Shown piece after piece: positions 4,949 to 5,612 of a stretch of 5,612 bases of DNA. The notes below the pieces were generated by a model. It was not told where the DNA came from, did not search any database, and worked only from the letters and a program-made list of their open reading frames with translations. How positions within the stretch are numbered: position 1 is the stretch's first letter; every line of letters begins with the position of its first letter. Made by a program: the position numbers and the translations under genes. This DNA comes from DYTO01 sp040757795 (GTDB lineage: Archaea; Hadarchaeota; Hadarchaeia; Hadarchaeales; Hadarchaeaceae), in assembly GCA_040757795.1 (NCBI GenBank), contig JBFLWG010000058.1, forward strand, positions 1 through 5,612, read 5' to 3'.

Positions 4949-4993
4949 GCCTGGTGTCCTTAACCCGGAGTTCGACACCCCTCCCCGGCGCCA
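4949..4993 (+). pseudogene. Displaced, degraded 3' part of tRNA-Ser
   Basis: The last 16 bases are identical to the end of tRNA-Ser. Before them, GGAGTTCGACA resembles the T-arm (GGGGTTCAAAT), but the T stem has A-C and C-T mismatches. Further left, GCCTGG and (T)AACCCG can be aligned with the anticodon-loop GCCTGG and the variable-arm (T)TACCCG if about 14 bases are deleted. No 5' acceptor strand is present, so it cannot be a functional tRNA. It marks the right end of the insertion. The alignment left of 4967 is weak. Confidence 0.6.
4978..4993 (+). repeat. Direct repeat, right copy (attR-like)
   Basis: These 16 bases, CCCCTCCCCGGCGCCA, exactly match 3861-3876. They include an encoded CCA with no tRNA body to use it, so their tRNA origin is clear. 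Confidence 0.85.
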
Positions 4994-5004
4994 CTTGCGA
5001 ACGT

Positions 5005-5014
5005 CTTAATAAGG
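5005..5014 (+). promoter_or_regulatory. TATA-box promoter of the rps13 operon
   Basis: CTTAATAAGG is the best TATA-like element between the tRNA fragment and rps13. It predicts initiation near 5033-5037 and a short leader of about 15 nt. Only a weak SD-like AAGGT (5034-5038) precedes the ATG. The promoter lies right of the tRNA fragment, so the insertion left rps13 expression intact. Confidence 0.5.
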
Positions 5015-5049
5015 CACCTAAACAAAATTAGAGAAGGTTTGGGATTTAG

Positions 5050-5612
5050 ATGCCGGAAGAGTTCAAGCATATAGTCAGGATTGCCGGGAAGGACTTGAGC
5101 GGCGAGCGCCCGGTCCAGATGGCTCTCTATGACCTGAAGGGGATCAGCTTCGCCTACGCCAGGGCTGTTGCTTACGTCGCCGGGATTGACCCGTTCGTGA
5201 AACTCGGCAGCCTCTCCGCCGACAACATCAAGAAACTGGAGGAGGTCATGAAAGACCCGATAAGCCACGGGATGCCGGTCTGGATAGCGAACAGGAGGAA
5301 GGATTACGAGGACGGGGGAAACGTCCACCTCATAGGCGGCGACATCGACATAGCTGTGAGGGGGGACGTAGGACGAGAGCGCCGCATGAGGAGCAGGAGA
5401 GGCATAAGACACGAGCTAGGCCTTCCGGTCAGGGGGCAGCACACAAAGACAACAGGAAGGAAGGGGCTGGTGGTCGGGGTGAAGCGGAAGGAAATCAGAA
5501 TGAGGGAAGCCGCCGGAAAGGCCGAGAAGCCTGAAAAAGGCAAACCCGAGGCTGCACCCAAGGAGAAAGGCGAGGCGGCACCGAAAGCTGAAAAGGAAAA
5601 ACCCACCGAAAA
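5050..5612 (+). CDS. rps13: Small-subunit ribosomal protein uS13, 3' end missing, with charged C-terminal tail
   Basis: The product binds the head of the 30S subunit and contacts 5S/23S rRNA bridges and the P-site tRNA. The visible 187 residues begin MPEEFKHIVRIAGKDL, followed by the helix-two-turn-helix segment (GISFAYARAV, 31-40). The archaeal central region PVWIANRRKDYEDG (76-89) and the C-terminal rRNA-binding motif RGIRHELGLPVRGQHTKTTG (117-136) with GRKGLVVGVKRK come next. Archaeal uS13 usually ends near residue 150. Here the frame continues as a Lys/Ala/Pro/Glu-rich low-complexity tail from about 152 to the window edge, without a stop. ATG 5050 gives the family-typical N-terminus. In many archaea rps4, rps11 and rpoD follow, outside this window. 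Confidence 0.95.
   Translation, partial: MPEEFKHIVRIAGKDLSGERPVQMALYDLKGISFAYARAVAYVAGIDPFVKLGSLSADNIKKLEEVMKDPISHGMPVWIANRRKDYEDGGNVHLIGGDIDIAVRGDVGRERRMRSRRGIRHELGLPVRGQHTKTTGRKGLVVGVKRKEIRMREAAGKAEKPEKGKPEAAPKEKGEAAPKAEKEKPTE

Larger units (their letters stand above)
3861..4993 (+). mobile_element. Putative tRNA-Ser-targeted insertion carrying a HEPN/MNT module
   Basis: The interval is bounded by an exact 16-bp direct repeat, the 3' end of tRNA-Ser (3861-3876) and a copy at 4978-4993, both ending in CCA. Between them lie only the MNT and HEPN genes and their control region. The stretch is more AT-rich than the flanks and uses more TTA leucine codons (for example a run near 4050-4080). The flanking genes, cbf5 and rps13, are neighbours in many archaeal superoperons. 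Integration into a tRNA 3' end that restores the tRNA and displaces the old 3' fragment is well known for archaeal integrases. No integrase gene is present, so this may be a decayed element, a cassette moved in trans, or a local duplication. Confidence 0.55.

Noticed and set aside
4953..4979. Inverted repeat GGTGTC/GACACC as a terminator for the HEPN gene
   Set aside because: The stem is only six pairs with a 15-base loop and no T-run follows; it overlaps the decayed tRNA T-arm and is better explained as part of that fragment.
4960..5412. Minus-strand frame opposite rps13 beginning beyond the tRNA fragment
   Set aside because: It overlaps a clear uS13 gene in antisense and ends within the tRNA fragment, with no independent support.
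1..5612. CRISPR array or insertion sequence
   Set aside because: There are no regularly spaced repeats, no transposase or integrase reading frame, and no terminal inverted repeats beyond the tRNA-derived direct repeat described.

Overview
The window is from an archaeon. The evidence is the gene set and order (archaeal-type adenylate kinase, a DUF106/EMC3-like membrane protein, eL34, archaeal CMP kinase, eL14, Cbf5 with a PUA domain, uS13), TATA-box promoters about 25-30 bp upstream of starts, and a tRNA-Ser with discriminator G and an encoded CCA. Base composition is moderately GC-rich. I cannot name the lineage from this window.

Layout. (1) Positions 1-201, minus strand: the N-terminus of a secreted protein with a clear signal peptide, transcribed divergently from the rest. 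In many archaea secY sits directly upstream of adkA, so this block appears to have its left border here. (2) Positions 294-3708, plus strand: a tight operon adkA - DUF106/EMC3-like insertase - rpl34e - cmk - rpl14e - cbf5. Gaps are 1-4 nt, and Shine-Dalgarno (SD) sequences commonly overlap the upstream stop codon. Most genes begin with GTG or TTG. The operon combines nucleotide kinases, ribosomal proteins, a membrane insertase and the H/ACA pseudouridine synthase. (3) Positions 3788-3876: tRNA-Ser(GGA) with its own TATA box. (4) Positions 3877-4993: a more AT-rich two-gene module, a winged-helix/MNT nucleotidyltransferase followed by a HEPN protein. It has its own apparently leaderless promoter with a tandem 20-bp repeat and a 12-bp palindrome. 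A degraded copy of the tRNA-Ser 3' end follows it. (5) Positions 5050-5612: rps13 (uS13), incomplete at the right edge, with a charged C-terminal tail.

Interpretation. The core is a conserved translation/export superoperon. A probable HEPN/MNT toxin-antitoxin cassette was inserted at the 3' end of tRNA-Ser, between cbf5-tRNA-Ser and rps13. A 16-bp exact direct repeat (3861-3876 and 4978-4993) marks the ends. The HEPN gene probably starts at a CTG that overlaps the MNT stop codon and is preceded by a strong SD. This extends the protein by 11 residues compared with the first TTG.
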